DNA from: Candidatus Rokuibacteriota bacterium
GTDB taxonomy: Bacteria; Methylomirabilota; Methylomirabilia; Rokubacteriales; CSP1-6
Assembly: GCA_003220265.1 (NCBI GenBank)
Contig: QHRW01000026.1
Coordinates: forward strand, 1 to 34,627
Length of the DNA stretch: 34,627 nt
Direction: 5' to 3'
In this document: positions 1-7,670 of the stretch, piece by piece
How the letters are laid out: each line of letters starts with the position of its first letter
Position numbering within the stretch: the stretch's first letter is position 1
The notes under the pieces: generated by a model
The model's database searches: none
Told to the model about the DNA's origin: nothing
Seen by the model: the letters and a program-made list of their open reading frames with translations, nothing else
Position numbers and translations under genes: made by a program

Positions 1-1005
1 GGTGCCGTACGAGGTCGAGACGATGTAGTTGAACTGCGCGAGGATCGGGACGCCGGCGTTGGTCGACTTGAGCTTCGCCATCATCGCCGGCGGCACCGGC
101 GGATACGGCGCGGCCAGCCGCACGGCGTTCAACGCGTAGTCGTCGTAGACGCGATAGCCCGAGGAGTCCTGCAGCTCGACGACCTGAAGACGACCGGACT
201 TGTGGATGCCGAACAGCACGTAGAGCCGCGCGCTGTGTTGTTCGCACTCGTGCGTGACCGGGTTCTTGAGGCACGGGAACACCCACTTCGCCTGGATCTG
301 CCGTTTCACCTGCTGGAGGAACGGACTGAAATCCGGGTCGGCGGTGTCGAGTGGGATCGGCTCGCCCTCGATGCCCGCCCAGCCCTGACCGCGGCCGCTG
401 GCGCCGCGCCGGAGCGCCGAACGAATGTCGGGCAACGCCTGGGAGGCGGGGGCGCCGCCCGGCGGCAGGCTCGCGACCTGCGGGTTGCTGGGCGAGCCCG
501 ACGGCACGTGCTCCACCTGCGGCGGAGCAGTGCTCGACGTGGACTCGGCGGACGGCGCCTTCTCGGCGCCGCTCTCGGCGGCTGACTCGGCTGGAGGCTG
601 CGCGGGCCGTTCCGCGGGTCGTGGCGCCGGCCCGGCCGGCTCGGGCGGCCGTGGCATGCTGGCCACCTGACGGGGCGCTGGCACTTCGCGCTTGGCGGCC
701 GCAGGCGGTTTCGGCGGCGCGGCCGGCGCCGCCGACGCGCGCGACGGCACGGTGGCGTTCGGCGGTGCGGGCGGGCTCGGCGGCGTCGCCGGCGCGTCGG
801 GGGAGCCCGGCGCCGGCGACGCGTCGGGCTTCGCCAGTTCCACGATCAGCGCGTCGCCGGGCTTGGCCCTCCACGCCGGCGTGAGCGGGAACTGCCCGGC
901 GGACATCAGGATGGCGATGAGGGCCACGTGCAACAACACGGACGCCGTCACCCCGGCCATGAACCGGCCGCGCGGCCACTGTTGCAAGAATTCCCAGAGT
1001 CCCAT
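1..1005 (-). CDS. TonB-family protein, C-terminus cut by window edge
   Basis: The 335 visible residues show the TonB/TolA layout. There is a short cytoplasmic start, one membrane anchor near residues 15-38 ([19 protein letters not shown]), a long Pro/Ala-rich periplasmic linker (about 50-180), and a folded C-terminal domain starting at [16 protein letters not shown], which is typical of TonB C-terminal domains. Such proteins transmit proton-motive-force energy from ExbB/ExbD to outer-membrane receptors or act as TolA-like spacers; no exb or tol gene is visible here. The ATG at 1005 lies 10 nt after the aroF stop, so co-transcription with aroF is likely. A perfect TATAAT (1015-1020, minus) overlaps the aroF stop 9 nt before the ATG and may add a private promoter. 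The C-terminal domain contains two Cys ([10 protein letters not shown]), a possible disulfide. Confidence 0.8.
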   Translation of the reverse strand, partial: MGLWEFLQQWPRGRFMAGVTASVLLHVALIAILMSAGQFPLTPAWRAKPGDALIVELAKPDASPAPGSPDAPATPPSPPAPPNATVPSRASAAPAAPPKPPAAAKREVPAPRQVASMPRPPEPAGPAPRPAERPAQPPAESAAESGAEKAPSAESTSSTAPPQVEHVPSGSPSNPQVASLPPGGAPASQALPDIRSALRRGASGRGQGWAGIEGEPIPLDTADPDFSPFLQQVKRQIQAKWVFPCLKNPVTHECEQHSARLYVLFGIHKSGRLQVVELQDSSGYRVYDDYALNAVRLAAPYPPVPPAMMAKLKSTNAGVPILAQFNYIVSTSYGT

Positions 1006-1015
1006 GCCCCGACGA

Positions 1016-2032
1016 TTATAAGTCGCGGTCGACGGCCAGGGCGATCTTCCTCACCCGCCCCATCAGCGCGGCGAACTTGTCGGGCTTGAGCGACTGGGGC
1101 CCGTCGGACAGCGCCTCCTCGGGCTTGGGGTGCACCTCGATCAGCAGCCCGTCCGCCCCGGCCGCCACGGCCGCCATGGCCATCGACTCCACGTACTCCC
1201 AGTGGCCGGTGCCGTGGCTGGGATCGACGACGACCGGGAGGTGCGTGAGCTTCTTGAGCACCGGCACCGCGTTGAGGTCGAGGGTGAAGCGGGTGGCGGT
1301 CTCGAAGGTCCGGATACCGCGCTCGCACAGGATGACGTTCGGGTTGCCGCCGGCCAGCACGTACTCGGCGGACAAGAGCCACTCCTGGATCGAGGTGGAC
1401 ATGCCGCGCTTGAGGAGCACCGGCTTGCCGGCCTCGCCCACCCGCCGCAGCAGTGAGAAGTTCTGCACGTTGCGGGCGCCGATCTGGAGGATGTCGGAGT
1501 GCTCGGCGACGACGTCGACCTTGTCAGGCTCCATCACCTCGGTGATCACCGGCAGCCCGGTCTCCCGCCGCGCCTCGGCCAGGAGCTTGAGCCCTTCCTC
1601 CTCCAGGCCCTGGAACGCGTAGGGGGACGTGCGGGGCTTGAAGGCGCCGCCACGGAGCACGCGGGCGCCGGCCGCCTTCACGCGATGGGCGACGTCCAGC
1701 ACCTGGAAGCGCGACTCGACCGAACAGGGCCCCGCCATGACCACGATCTCGCGGCCACCAACGACGACGTTTCCCACGCGCACCTGCGTGTTGCCGCGCT
1801 TGACCTCGCGGCTGGCCAGCTTGAACGGCTGCAGGATGGGCGTGACCGACTCCACGCACTCGAGCGAGGCCAGCGAGCGCAGCCGCTCCTTGCCGCGGTC
1901 ATCGCCGATGGCGCCGATGACGTTGCGCAGCTCGCCGTGGATGGTGTGCGGCGTGTAGCCCATCGCCCGGATGCGGCCCTCGACATCCGCCACGTCCGCG
2001 TCCGACGCCCCCGACTTCAGCACGATGATCAT
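1016..2032 (-). CDS. aroF: 3-deoxy-7-phosphoheptulonate (DAHP) synthase, type I-beta with N-terminal regulatory domain
   Basis: The gene encodes 338 aa for the first committed step of the shikimate pathway: phosphoenolpyruvate plus erythrose 4-phosphate gives DAHP. Residues 1 to about 70 ([20 protein letters not shown]) match the ferredoxin-like domain of Thermotoga-type enzymes, which binds Tyr/Phe for allosteric inhibition. The barrel follows, with [36 protein letters not shown] and [17 protein letters not shown], motifs that carry PEP/E4P and metal ligands. Length is normal for this class. The ATG at 2032 follows GGGAGGCCACAACC (minus strand, GAGG ribosome site). Upstream is a Phe/Tyr-rich leader peptide and an intrinsic terminator, so the gene is probably controlled by transcription attenuation as well as by end-product inhibition. 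The TonB-like gene follows after 10 nt. Confidence 0.95.
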   Translation of the reverse strand: MIIVLKSGASDADVADVEGRIRAMGYTPHTIHGELRNVIGAIGDDRGKERLRSLASLECVESVTPILQPFKLASREVKRGNTQVRVGNVVVGGREIVVMAGPCSVESRFQVLDVAHRVKAAGARVLRGGAFKPRTSPYAFQGLEEEGLKLLAEARRETGLPVITEVMEPDKVDVVAEHSDILQIGARNVQNFSLLRRVGEAGKPVLLKRGMSTSIQEWLLSAEYVLAGGNPNVILCERGIRTFETATRFTLDLNAVPVLKKLTHLPVVVDPSHGTGHWEYVESMAMAAVAAGADGLLIEVHPKPEEALSDGPQSLKPDKFAALMGRVRKIALAVDRDL

Positions 2033-2061
2033 GGTTGTGGCCTCCCTCGATCCCCGTTGGC

Positions 2062-2091
2062 AAAAAGAAAGGCCGCGGTTGCCCGCGGCCT
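2062..2091 (-). terminator. Attenuator terminator of the aroF leader
   Basis: On the minus strand a perfect 9-bp stem AGGCCGCGG/CCGCGGCCT with a GCAA loop (2070-2091) is followed by TTCTTTTT (2062-2069). This is a textbook intrinsic terminator. It sits between the leader peptide and the aroF start (2032), so it would stop transcripts before the structural gene unless the competing helix forms. Confidence 0.9.
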
Positions 2092-2164
2092 GGGATCGGT
2101 TGGCGCCGCGGGCTTCGTCTGCCCGCGGCTCCCTCGAGAACTAGGTCAGAGCCGGTGGGCAGAC
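2070..2164 (-). promoter_or_regulatory. Ribosome-mediated attenuator, five mutually exclusive RNA segments
   Basis: Five segments can be read on the minus strand: P (2164-2150, GTCTGCCC plus CGGCT), A (2130-2117), B (2113-2105, GCCCGCGGC), C (2089-2081, GCCGCGGGC) and D (2078-2070). The 9-mer in A (2129-2121) is identical to C, so B can pair perfectly with either. P can pair with A through 8 bp (GTCTGCCC/GGGCAGAC) and 5 more (CGGCT/AGCCG) across a small internal loop. C also pairs with D to make the terminator. Inferred logic: a ribosome stalled at the Phe/Tyr codons (2191-2171) leaves P free, so P:A forms, then B:C, and aroF is read. A ribosome that reaches the stop codon covers P, so A:B forms, then C:D, and transcription ends. 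Confidence 0.8.
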
Positions 2165-2212
2165 TCCGGCGAAGAAGTAAAAGTAGAAGAACGTCCGTGC
2201 GTGGCTGCCCAT
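2141..2212 (-). CDS. aroF leader peptide, 23 aa, Phe/Tyr-rich
   Basis: ATG at 2212, TAG at 2143-2141. The peptide begins MGSHART and then has FFYFYFF: five Phe and two Tyr codons in a row at 2191-2171. Phe and Tyr are end products of the pathway that the next gene opens, as expected for a control peptide of the pheA/trp-leader type. It lies between a strong promoter and an attenuator. No Shine-Dalgarno sequence precedes the ATG; the predicted transcript start is only about 6 nt upstream, so the leader mRNA is probably leaderless or nearly so. The peptide itself need not have any function after synthesis. Confidence 0.85.
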   Translation of the reverse strand: MGSHARTFFYFYFFAGVCPPALT

Positions 2213-2225
2213 GAGCGTGGCGGCT

Positions 2226-2254
2226 ACTCTACGGGCGGGCCCCGGGCGTGTCAA
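2226..2254 (-). promoter_or_regulatory. Promoter of the aroF leader transcript
   Basis: A consensus -35 TTGACA (2254-2249) is followed by a 17-nt spacer and TAGAGT (2231-2226) as the -10. The likely start is near 2219, 6-8 nt before the leader ATG. The -35 overlaps the stop codon (2253-2251) of the upstream VTT-domain gene, so aroF is expressed independently of that gene. Confidence 0.8.
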
Positions 2255-3018
2255 GACCTCGGCGCCGGACCCTCTTCCCGGTTCCGGCGCGGGGACGGCT
2301 TGGTCCGGAAGCGGCCGAGGATGCGCTCCCGATAGTAGTAGAGCGGCAGGCAGGCGCCCGCCACGACGGCGATGAAGACGATGGCGTAGATGTACTGCTG
2401 CTCGCCGACGTGGGCGCCGAAGTACGAGCTGATCCAAGTGCCGGGTATGCGCCCGATCGTGGAGACGACGGCGAAGATCCAGAAGGGCATCGGGCTCAGC
2501 CCGAACAGGTAGGAGATGATGTCCTTCGGGAAGCCGGGGATCAGGTACAGGATGAAGCAGATGATCGCGCCCTCGGCCTCGAGGATGAAGTTCATCTTCT
2601 CCCAGTGGTGCTCGCTCAGCCACGGGCGGATCAGCGGCTCGCCCCACTTGCGGCCCACCCAGAAGCAGAACAGCGTGCCGACGGTGAGCCCGATCGTGGA
2701 ATAGATCACGCCCCACAGCGTGCCGAACAGCGCGCCCCCCACCGGCCCGGTGATCTCGCCGGGAATCGGCGAGATGATGACCTGCAGCGCCTGGATCGCG
2801 ATGAACACCAGCGGCGCCGCCCAGCCCCACGCCGCGACCGTGTCGCGCAGGAAGTACTTGTCCTGGTAGAGCCGCACGATGAACCGGATGAGGGGAGAGT
2901 CGGTGGCGACCAGCCAGACGACCAGGACCAAGGCGCCAGCCAGCAGGATCAACGCGGTGGCCCAGCGGGCCGGCGCGCCCCACGAGGCGGGCCCGCGCTT
3001 CGGACCGTCGGCCGTCAC
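2251..3018 (-). CDS. TVP38/TMEM64 (DedA-like, VTT domain) membrane protein
   Basis: The gene encodes 255 aa from GTG 3018, whose GTGA overlaps the amidase stop TGA (3017-3015), implying translational coupling. A hydrophobic segment near residues 17-36 (ALILLAGALVLVVWLVA) is followed by the VTT core: QVIISPIPGEITGPVGGALFGTLWGVIYS, a re-entrant Pro-rich segment, then LYLIPGFPKDIISYLFGLSPM and IGRIPGTWISSYFG. These resemble the paired PxPGE and PGxPKD loops of the family. Members are inner-membrane proteins linked to lipid scrambling and membrane homeostasis; the exact substrate cannot be read from the sequence. The C-terminus is basic (RFRTKPSPRRNREE) and probably cytoplasmic. Confidence 0.85.
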   Translation of the reverse strand: MTADGPKRGPASWGAPARWATALILLAGALVLVVWLVATDSPLIRFIVRLYQDKYFLRDTVAAWGWAAPLVFIAIQALQVIISPIPGEITGPVGGALFGTLWGVIYSTIGLTVGTLFCFWVGRKWGEPLIRPWLSEHHWEKMNFILEAEGAIICFILYLIPGFPKDIISYLFGLSPMPFWIFAVVSTIGRIPGTWISSYFGAHVGEQQYIYAIVFIAVVAGACLPLYYYRERILGRFRTKPSPRRNREEGPAPRS

Positions 3019-4424
3019 TGGGGAGGCCGGCGCTCGCGCCACGGCATGGCTGCCTCGAAGGCGGCTGCGGCGGCGAGCACCGTGCGATCGGCATGTCGGC
3101 GCCCGACGATCTGAAGACCGACGGGGAGCCCATCCTCGGTCCATCCGGCCGGCACGGACACAGCCGGTTGACCGGTGAGGTTGAACGGATAGGTGAACGG
3201 CATCCAGCCCAGGATCGACACGGCCTGCCCGGCGATCTCGCGCGGGATCTTGCCGTCGAGCGCGAACGGCGGCACGGCCGTGGTGGGCATCAGCAGCAGA
3301 TCGAAGCGCTCGAGGAAGGTGTGCACCTCCTGCCAGTAGGCGGCGACCTTGCCGACGGCGGTCAGGTAGTTGCGCGCGGTGACGGCGCCCCCGCGGCGGA
3401 TGAAGCGCACGAGCGAGGGATCCATCTCGGCCTCGCGCGCCGGCAGCGCATCCGCCCACGCTGCGTAGAACTGCGCGGACACGATCGTGCCGAACAGCTC
3501 CTCCGGATTCTCCCAGGCGGGGTTCACGACCTCGACGTGGCAGCCGAGGCTCTCGAACTCGGCGGCGGCGTTGCCGCAGATCTCCAGCACGCGCTCGTCC
3601 ACGGCGGCGTAGCCGAGATCGGGCGTCCACGCCACGTGCAGCCCCTTGATGTCGTGGTCGCACGCCTCGAGATAACGCCCCGGCTCGCCGGGCAGCGAGT
3701 CGCGATCACGATCGTCGGCGCCCGCGATGACGTCCAGCACGGCGGCGGCGTCGCGCACGGTGCGCGTCAGGGGGCCGGTGTGCGAGAGATGCTCCCAGCC
3801 CGGAAATCCCGGCGCCTGCGGCACGCGGCCGTAGGACGGCTTGAAGCCCACCAGCCCGCAGAACGCCGCGGGGATGCGCACCGAGCCGCCGCCGTCGGTG
3901 CCGATGCCGATCGGACCCAGGCCCGCCGCCACCGCCGCGGCGGCGCCGCCGCTCGAGCCGCCCGGTGTGAGCATGGTGTTCCAGGGGTTGCGCGTAACCC
4001 CGAACATCGGACTGTCGGTGAGGGCCTTGAAGCCGAACTCCGAGAGGTTCGTCTTGCCGAGGACGACGGCGCCGGCCGCCTTCAGGCGTCCGACCGCGAC
4101 GTTGTCCGCCTCCGGCACCAGCTCGGCGAAGAGCCGCGAGCCGCCCGTCGTGCGGAGGCCGCGCGTGTAGAGCGCGTCCTTGAGCGAGAGCGGCACACCG
4201 TGCAGCGCGCCGAGCGGCTCGCGCTTCATCACCGCGATCTCCGCCTCGCGCGCGGCCACGCGCGCGACGTCGGCCGTGACCATGCAGAAGGCGTTGAGGC
4301 GCGGGTTCAGCGCCTCGATGCGCGCCAGCAGCGACTCGGTGATCTCGACGGGCGAGAGCTGCTTGTCACGGATGAGCGCGGCGATCTCGAGCGCCGACCG
4401 CCAGGCGAGATCCTCGTGAATCAG
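3015..4424 (-). CDS. Amidase signature family enzyme (probable CTG start)
   Basis: This is an amidase-signature hydrolase of about 469 aa. The Ser-cisSer-Lys triad is visible: Lys in VPLSLKDALYT (about residue 82), cis-Ser in TPGGSSGGAAAA (about 158), and nucleophile Ser in GTDGGGSVRIPAAFCG (about 181). Substrate class (amide, carbamate, amino-acid amide) cannot be told from sequence. The first in-frame ATG (4283) would remove the conserved N-terminal helix (EDLAWRSALEIAALIRDKQLSPVEITESLLARIEALNPRLNAF), which is clearly coded upstream. The only start with a well-placed ribosome site is CTG 4424, 7 nt after GGAGGA (4437-4432). ATG 4432 is out of frame and meets TGA after three codons. The downstream VTT-domain gene overlaps its stop codon. 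Confidence 0.85.
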   Translation of the reverse strand: MIHEDLAWRSALEIAALIRDKQLSPVEITESLLARIEALNPRLNAFCMVTADVARVAAREAEIAVMKREPLGALHGVPLSLKDALYTRGLRTTGGSRLFAELVPEADNVAVGRLKAAGAVVLGKTNLSEFGFKALTDSPMFGVTRNPWNTMLTPGGSSGGAAAAVAAGLGPIGIGTDGGGSVRIPAAFCGLVGFKPSYGRVPQAPGFPGWEHLSHTGPLTRTVRDAAAVLDVIAGADDRDRDSLPGEPGRYLEACDHDIKGLHVAWTPDLGYAAVDERVLEICGNAAAEFESLGCHVEVVNPAWENPEELFGTIVSAQFYAAWADALPAREAEMDPSLVRFIRRGGAVTARNYLTAVGKVAAYWQEVHTFLERFDLLLMPTTAVPPFALDGKIPREIAGQAVSILGWMPFTYPFNLTGQPAVSVPAGWTEDGLPVGLQIVGRRHADRTVLAAAAAFEAAMPWRERRPPQ

Positions 4425-4448
4425 GAGTCCATCCTCCGCACTCGGCGC

Positions 4449-4458
4449 ATTGTATCAT
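4449..4458. promoter_or_regulatory. Overlapping divergent -10 elements
   Basis: The ten bases ATTGTATCAT hold TACAAT on the minus strand (4454-4449, for the amidase) and TATCAT on the plus strand (4453-4458, for the 4466 gene); the hexamers share two bases. TATCAT is 7 nt before the GTG at 4466, consistent with a leaderless mRNA. No clear -35 is visible on either side. Confidence 0.5.
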
Positions 4459-4465
4459 CCGGCGC

Positions 4466-5689
4466 GTGAGCGGCCCCTGCAGCGTCTGGATCGAGCGCGA
4501 CGCGCGCGGGCGGCGGGTGCGCGAGCGCGATCGCCACGGCGCGGCCGTGGCCACGCTGGACTGGGCCGCCGACGGCCGGCTGGCCGGGGCGGCGGTGCGC
4601 ATCCCCGACGGCTCCTGGCTGCGCGTGGCGCCGCGCGCCGCCGACGACCCGCGCTGGGGCGCCTCCGACGTGCTCCACCACGAGGGCACGGCCCTCACAC
4701 ACTTCGCGGCCGTCGAGTGGGCGGCCCTCGAGGCGATCCCGCCGCTGGCCGAGCCCGCCCGCCTGCCGCCGGGCGGCGGCACCGCCGTCCTCAACCTGAT
4801 TGCCGCGCTCGCGGCCGACCAGGGACGCGGACCGCTCGCCTATCGCGGCCCCTACCCGACCGAGCAGCTCTTCCTGGCGCTGCTCGAGTCGTTTGCCTTC
4901 GAGACCGGCAGCGACACCTCGATCGCCGGCGACGATCCACTGGCGTGGTTCGTCGGCCATCGATTGGTGTGGCGGCCGGCGCCGCACGCGCGGCATTTCG
5001 ATCCCACCGGCGTGTACGTGCAGACGCGGGAGCGCGTGGAGAAGCTCGTATGGCGCGGGCGGGCGTACTACCGGCGCGACTGGCAGGAGATCGCGCGCCA
5101 CGGCGCCCATCGCGTCGGCGATGTCGCCGATCGCGTCGTCGGCTCGCTGTGGGCGCTCGAGACCGCGCTCGAGGATCACCTCGTCCTCACGCCGGAGGGC
5201 GACGTGCTGGAGGTGCGTGAGCCGGCGCCCGGCGGCGATGGCGCCCGTCCACTGCCCGTGGCCACGGCCGCTGGGCTCGTGGCCATCGTCGTCGCCGGCA
5301 GCGCGGCGCCGCTGGCCGAGGCCATTCGCGCGGTGGCCGGCGAGCTCGCGTTCGAATGGGCGCCGCTGGCCGGTGATCTCGCCACGCTCGAGCCGCATCG
5401 CGCGCGCGTCTCCACTCGACTGCTCCGTGCGCTCTCGGCGCACCTGGTCGCGGCCGGCAGCCGCGCCGAGCAGGTGCGCCTGGGCTTCGCGGCGCTGGCC
5501 GAGGCCGCGCACGCCCTCGGCGACGGGCTGCGGGCGCGCGGGCAGGCGCGGCTCGCCGCCGCCGGCCCCGACGCGCAGACGGCGGCGCTGGCCGGCGAGC
5601 GCAGCACGGCGGCAGCGGCGGCGACGGCGGGAGAGATCGGGGAGGGCGTCGAGCGGCTGCTGGACGACGCCGCTCAACTGCTCGCGTGA
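4466..5689 (+). CDS. Hypothetical protein, 407 aa
   Basis: I do not recognise this protein. The start is GTG 4466, 7 nt after a TATCAT -10-like hexamer, with no ribosome site, so a leaderless mRNA is likely. There is no signal peptide or membrane segment, suggesting a cytoplasmic protein. The N-terminal half (1 to about 225) is a mixed alpha/beta region with GRAYYRRDWQEIARHGAHRVGDVADRVVGSLWALETALEDHL. The C-terminal part (about 250-407) is Ala-rich and helical, possibly coiled (RLLRALSAHLVAAGSRAEQ). Strong third-position GC supports a real gene. Its end overlaps by 16 bases the end of the M50-like gene on the other strand, so the two are convergent. The neighbourhood hints at a link with the M50-like operon, but nothing in the sequence proves it. 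Confidence 0.75.
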   Translation: MSGPCSVWIERDARGRRVRERDRHGAAVATLDWAADGRLAGAAVRIPDGSWLRVAPRAADDPRWGASDVLHHEGTALTHFAAVEWAALEAIPPLAEPARLPPGGGTAVLNLIAALAADQGRGPLAYRGPYPTEQLFLALLESFAFETGSDTSIAGDDPLAWFVGHRLVWRPAPHARHFDPTGVYVQTRERVEKLVWRGRAYYRRDWQEIARHGAHRVGDVADRVVGSLWALETALEDHLVLTPEGDVLEVREPAPGGDGARPLPVATAAGLVAIVVAGSAAPLAEAIRAVAGELAFEWAPLAGDLATLEPHRARVSTRLLRALSAHLVAAGSRAEQVRLGFAALAEAAHALGDGLRARGQARLAAAGPDAQTAALAGERSTAAAAATAGEIGEGVERLLDDAAQLLA

Positions 5690-6927
5690 AGGACCAGCAT
5701 CACGTTGAACGCGACGAAGGCCGCCACCGAGAGCGCCGACAGGGCGACGTAGAGCGCGAAGAGCTGCTCCGAGCGGCCGAAGCGCCGCGGCGCGCGCCCG
5801 CGCGCGAGCGCGCCGGCCCAGGCCATGGCCTCCTGCTTCAGCGTGGGGACGCCGAGCACGTCCACCAGGACGTGGTAGCCGTCCATCTCGATGAAGCAGA
5901 ACGGGTAGAGCGCGATCATGAACGCCTGCCACTGGATCATCCCGGAGGCCGCCGCGAAGGCCTGCGTGAAGCTGCCGAGCGGCGAGAGGGACGCCACGAT
6001 GAACCAGATCGAGCCGAGCACGAGGTGCACGGAGGCCCCGGCCACTGCGGTCACCACGCGGGCCCGGCGGCTGGCCATGAAGATGTCGGTCACGTCCACG
6101 TAGAAGGTGGGCACGAAGCCGTGCAGGAACGTGAAGCCGAACTCGCGCACGCGACGCCGGTAGTGCACGAGGGCGAGACCGTGGACGATCTGGTGCGTGG
6201 CCACGGTGAAGAAGAACAGCAGCTTCACCATGAGGATGGCGCGGATCGCGTGACCGCCGAAGCCGGCCACGATGTCGCCGCCCTCCTGCCACAGCTTCAC
6301 GCCCGCGGCGAGCCCGGCCAGCGCCAGCGCGGCCAGCACCACCACCGCGGCGCGCGTGAAGAGCAGGCACCCGCCGAACCGGTACATCGCGGTGAACACG
6401 CGCTGCACGTTGCGGCTCGAGATGTTGATGCGCTCCAGCACAGTGAGGCCGTTCTCGATCGCCTTGACGACGGGCTGGCGGCGATTGCGCGCCAGCGCCT
6501 GGCGCAGGCGCGACGAGGGCGTCAGCGTCAGCAGCTGCGCGCGCTGCAGCTTGCGGATGAGGTTCGGGATCACGTCGAAGTCGAAGGCGCCGTAGCGCAG
6601 GACGTAGGCCGTGGCGATCTCCTGCAGCGACGTGCGGCCGTCCATCTGCTCCCAGAGGAACTTCTCGGGCTCGGTCAGCATCAAGTAACGCTCGGTCGTG
6701 GTGTTCTTCAGGATGAAGTGCCGCTGGCCCGCCATCCGGGAGCCGCCCTCGGCCAGCTCGAAGGAGCCGCTGGCGAGGCGCTGCGGCCGCGACTGCACGA
6801 AGGCGGTCGCGCTGCCGATCTCGCGGACCTCGAAGCTCTCCTCGGCGTTGTTGGCCGGGCGGACCAGCAGCTCCAGCTTGGCCCGGCGCGGCGGGGTCGG
6901 CGTAGACGAGGTGCGCAGATCGCTCAT
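5674..6927 (-). CDS. M50-type (site-2 protease-like) membrane protein with PqqD-like N-terminal region and degenerate active site
   Basis: The gene encodes 417 aa. Residues 70-140 (RHFILKNTTTERYLMLTEPEKFLWEQMDGRTSLQEIA, split here for reading as RHFILKNTTT, then ERYLMLTEPEKFLWEQMDG) resemble the PqqD-like winged helix found at the front of peptide-zinc-metalloprotease/secretion proteins. Several membrane helices follow (about 190-210, 228-250, 290-312, 330-345, 388-412). The core matches bacteriocin-type M50 proteins: REFGFTFLHGFVPTFYVDVTD (261-281, with the usual Y/C-DVxD step) and YPFCFIEMDGYH (341-352, equal to NPFxKLDGY). The zinc motif HExxH is HQIVH (245-249); the codon is CAG, one base from GAG. 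The catalytic Glu is therefore missing and proteolysis is doubtful. ATG 6927 overlaps the TGA of the cyclic-nucleotide-binding gene (ATGA). Confidence 0.8.
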   Translation of the reverse strand: MSDLRTSSTPTPPRRAKLELLVRPANNAEESFEVREIGSATAFVQSRPQRLASGSFELAEGGSRMAGQRHFILKNTTTERYLMLTEPEKFLWEQMDGRTSLQEIATAYVLRYGAFDFDVIPNLIRKLQRAQLLTLTPSSRLRQALARNRRQPVVKAIENGLTVLERINISSRNVQRVFTAMYRFGGCLLFTRAAVVVLAALALAGLAAGVKLWQEGGDIVAGFGGHAIRAILMVKLLFFFTVATHQIVHGLALVHYRRRVREFGFTFLHGFVPTFYVDVTDIFMASRRARVVTAVAGASVHLVLGSIWFIVASLSPLGSFTQAFAAASGMIQWQAFMIALYPFCFIEMDGYHVLVDVLGVPTLKQEAMAWAGALARGRAPRRFGRSEQLFALYVALSALSVAAFVAFNVMLVLHASS

Positions 6928-7424
6928 CTTGAGTCCAGATCGAGGCCGGTTGCTTCCAGGCCCCAGCGCGTGACCTCGGCGACGAGGTCGCCGGAGGCGC
7001 GCAAGCGCTCGATGAAGATCAGCACGAGCGCGTGGAAGAACGCGGCCGCGGCCTTGGGGCTCACCTCGGTCATCCGGCGCAGCCCTTCGCGGTCCAGCGC
7101 CAGCAGCGTGGCGTCGGAATCGGCCTGCACGGTGGCCGAGCGCGGGGAGCGATCGAACAGGCTCATCTCGCCGAAGAAATCGCCGGGGCCGATACGGGCC
7201 AGCACCTGCTCGACGCGGCCGGTGACGAGCTTCGAGATCACGATCGAGCCGCGCCGGACGACGAACATCTCCTCGCCGGGATCACCCTCGCGGCAGATCA
7301 CCTGCCCGCGCTTGAGCGGGCGCTCCTGCAGGCTCTGGCCGAGGATCATCAGCTCGGGCTCGGCGATGTCCTTGAACAACCTGACCTCTCGCAGAAAGGC
7401 GAGGGTCTCGGTGGAGGTCGACAT
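6924..7424 (-). CDS. Cyclic-nucleotide-binding domain protein without DNA-binding domain
   Basis: The gene encodes 166 aa, essentially one cNMP-binding beta-roll. It has FLREVRLFKDIAEPELMILG, then GQVICREGDPGEEMFVVRRGSI, and the phosphate-binding cassette FFGEMSLFDRSPRSATVQA, which keeps the Gly-Glu and Arg-Ser-Ala residues that hold the cyclic phosphate. After the C-helix (about 140-166) the protein ends without a helix-turn-helix, so it is a sensor or regulatory subunit and not a Crp-type transcription factor. It lies 18 nt after the small Os1348-like gene and overlaps the M50-like gene by 4 nt, so all three form one minus-strand operon. cAMP/cGMP or another ligand could control the partner membrane protein; this is inference. 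Confidence 0.85.
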   Translation of the reverse strand: MSTSTETLAFLREVRLFKDIAEPELMILGQSLQERPLKRGQVICREGDPGEEMFVVRRGSIVISKLVTGRVEQVLARIGPGDFFGEMSLFDRSPRSATVQADSDATLLALDREGLRRMTEVSPKAAAAFFHALVLIFIERLRASGDLVAEVTRWGLEATGLDLDSR

Positions 7425-7442
7425 CGGGACGGCCCGGCCGGT

Positions 7443-7661
7443 CTAGGTCGCGACGCGCCGGATGAGGGCGGATTGAAATGCCTGGGCGCGCTGCCCTGCC
7501 GGAGTCTGGGCAAGCCGGGACAGCGCGAGCAGCACCGTCGACCGCTCGTCGGCGCTGAGCTCGTACTTGGCCAGGACCGCCTCCGGCGATCGCTGGAGGT
7601 CAGCCAAAAAGTCCGGGTCGATCATCGCCCGGCCGATGAGTTCAGGGAGGCGCTGCGGCAT
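7443..7661 (-). CDS. Small Os1348/LigA-like helical protein (possible RiPP-precursor relative)
   Basis: The gene encodes 72 aa, starting MPQRLPELIGRAMIDPDFLADL and continuing QRSPEAVLAKYELSADERS. The pattern 'GRAxxDPxFxxxLxxxPExxLxxYxLSxxER' is what I know from the Os1348/NHLP-clan and LigA-like small proteins, some of which are natural-product precursor or leader modules. The C-terminal tail (SRLAQTPAGQRAQAFQSALIRRVAT) has no Cys or Gly-rich core, so a classical RiPP core is not obvious. ATG 7661 was chosen because TGGTATGAT (extended -10, TATGAT at 7676-7671) lies just upstream, which would exclude the earlier ATG at 7688 from the mRNA. The gene opens the operon with the cNMP protein and the M50-like protein. 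Confidence 0.6.
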   Translation of the reverse strand: MPQRLPELIGRAMIDPDFLADLQRSPEAVLAKYELSADERSTVLLALSRLAQTPAGQRAQAFQSALIRRVAT

Positions 7662-7670
7662 GGCGCGGAA

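Noticed and set aside
2213..3133. Long frame whose last codons are the aroF leader peptide
   Set aside because: The upstream part is a shadow of the VTT-domain gene. Only the last 23 codons, after their own promoter, are kept as the leader peptide.
4421..6370. Minus-strand open frame of about 650 codons
   Set aside because: Shadow of the 4466 gene and of the M50-like gene in another frame; low-complexity translation.
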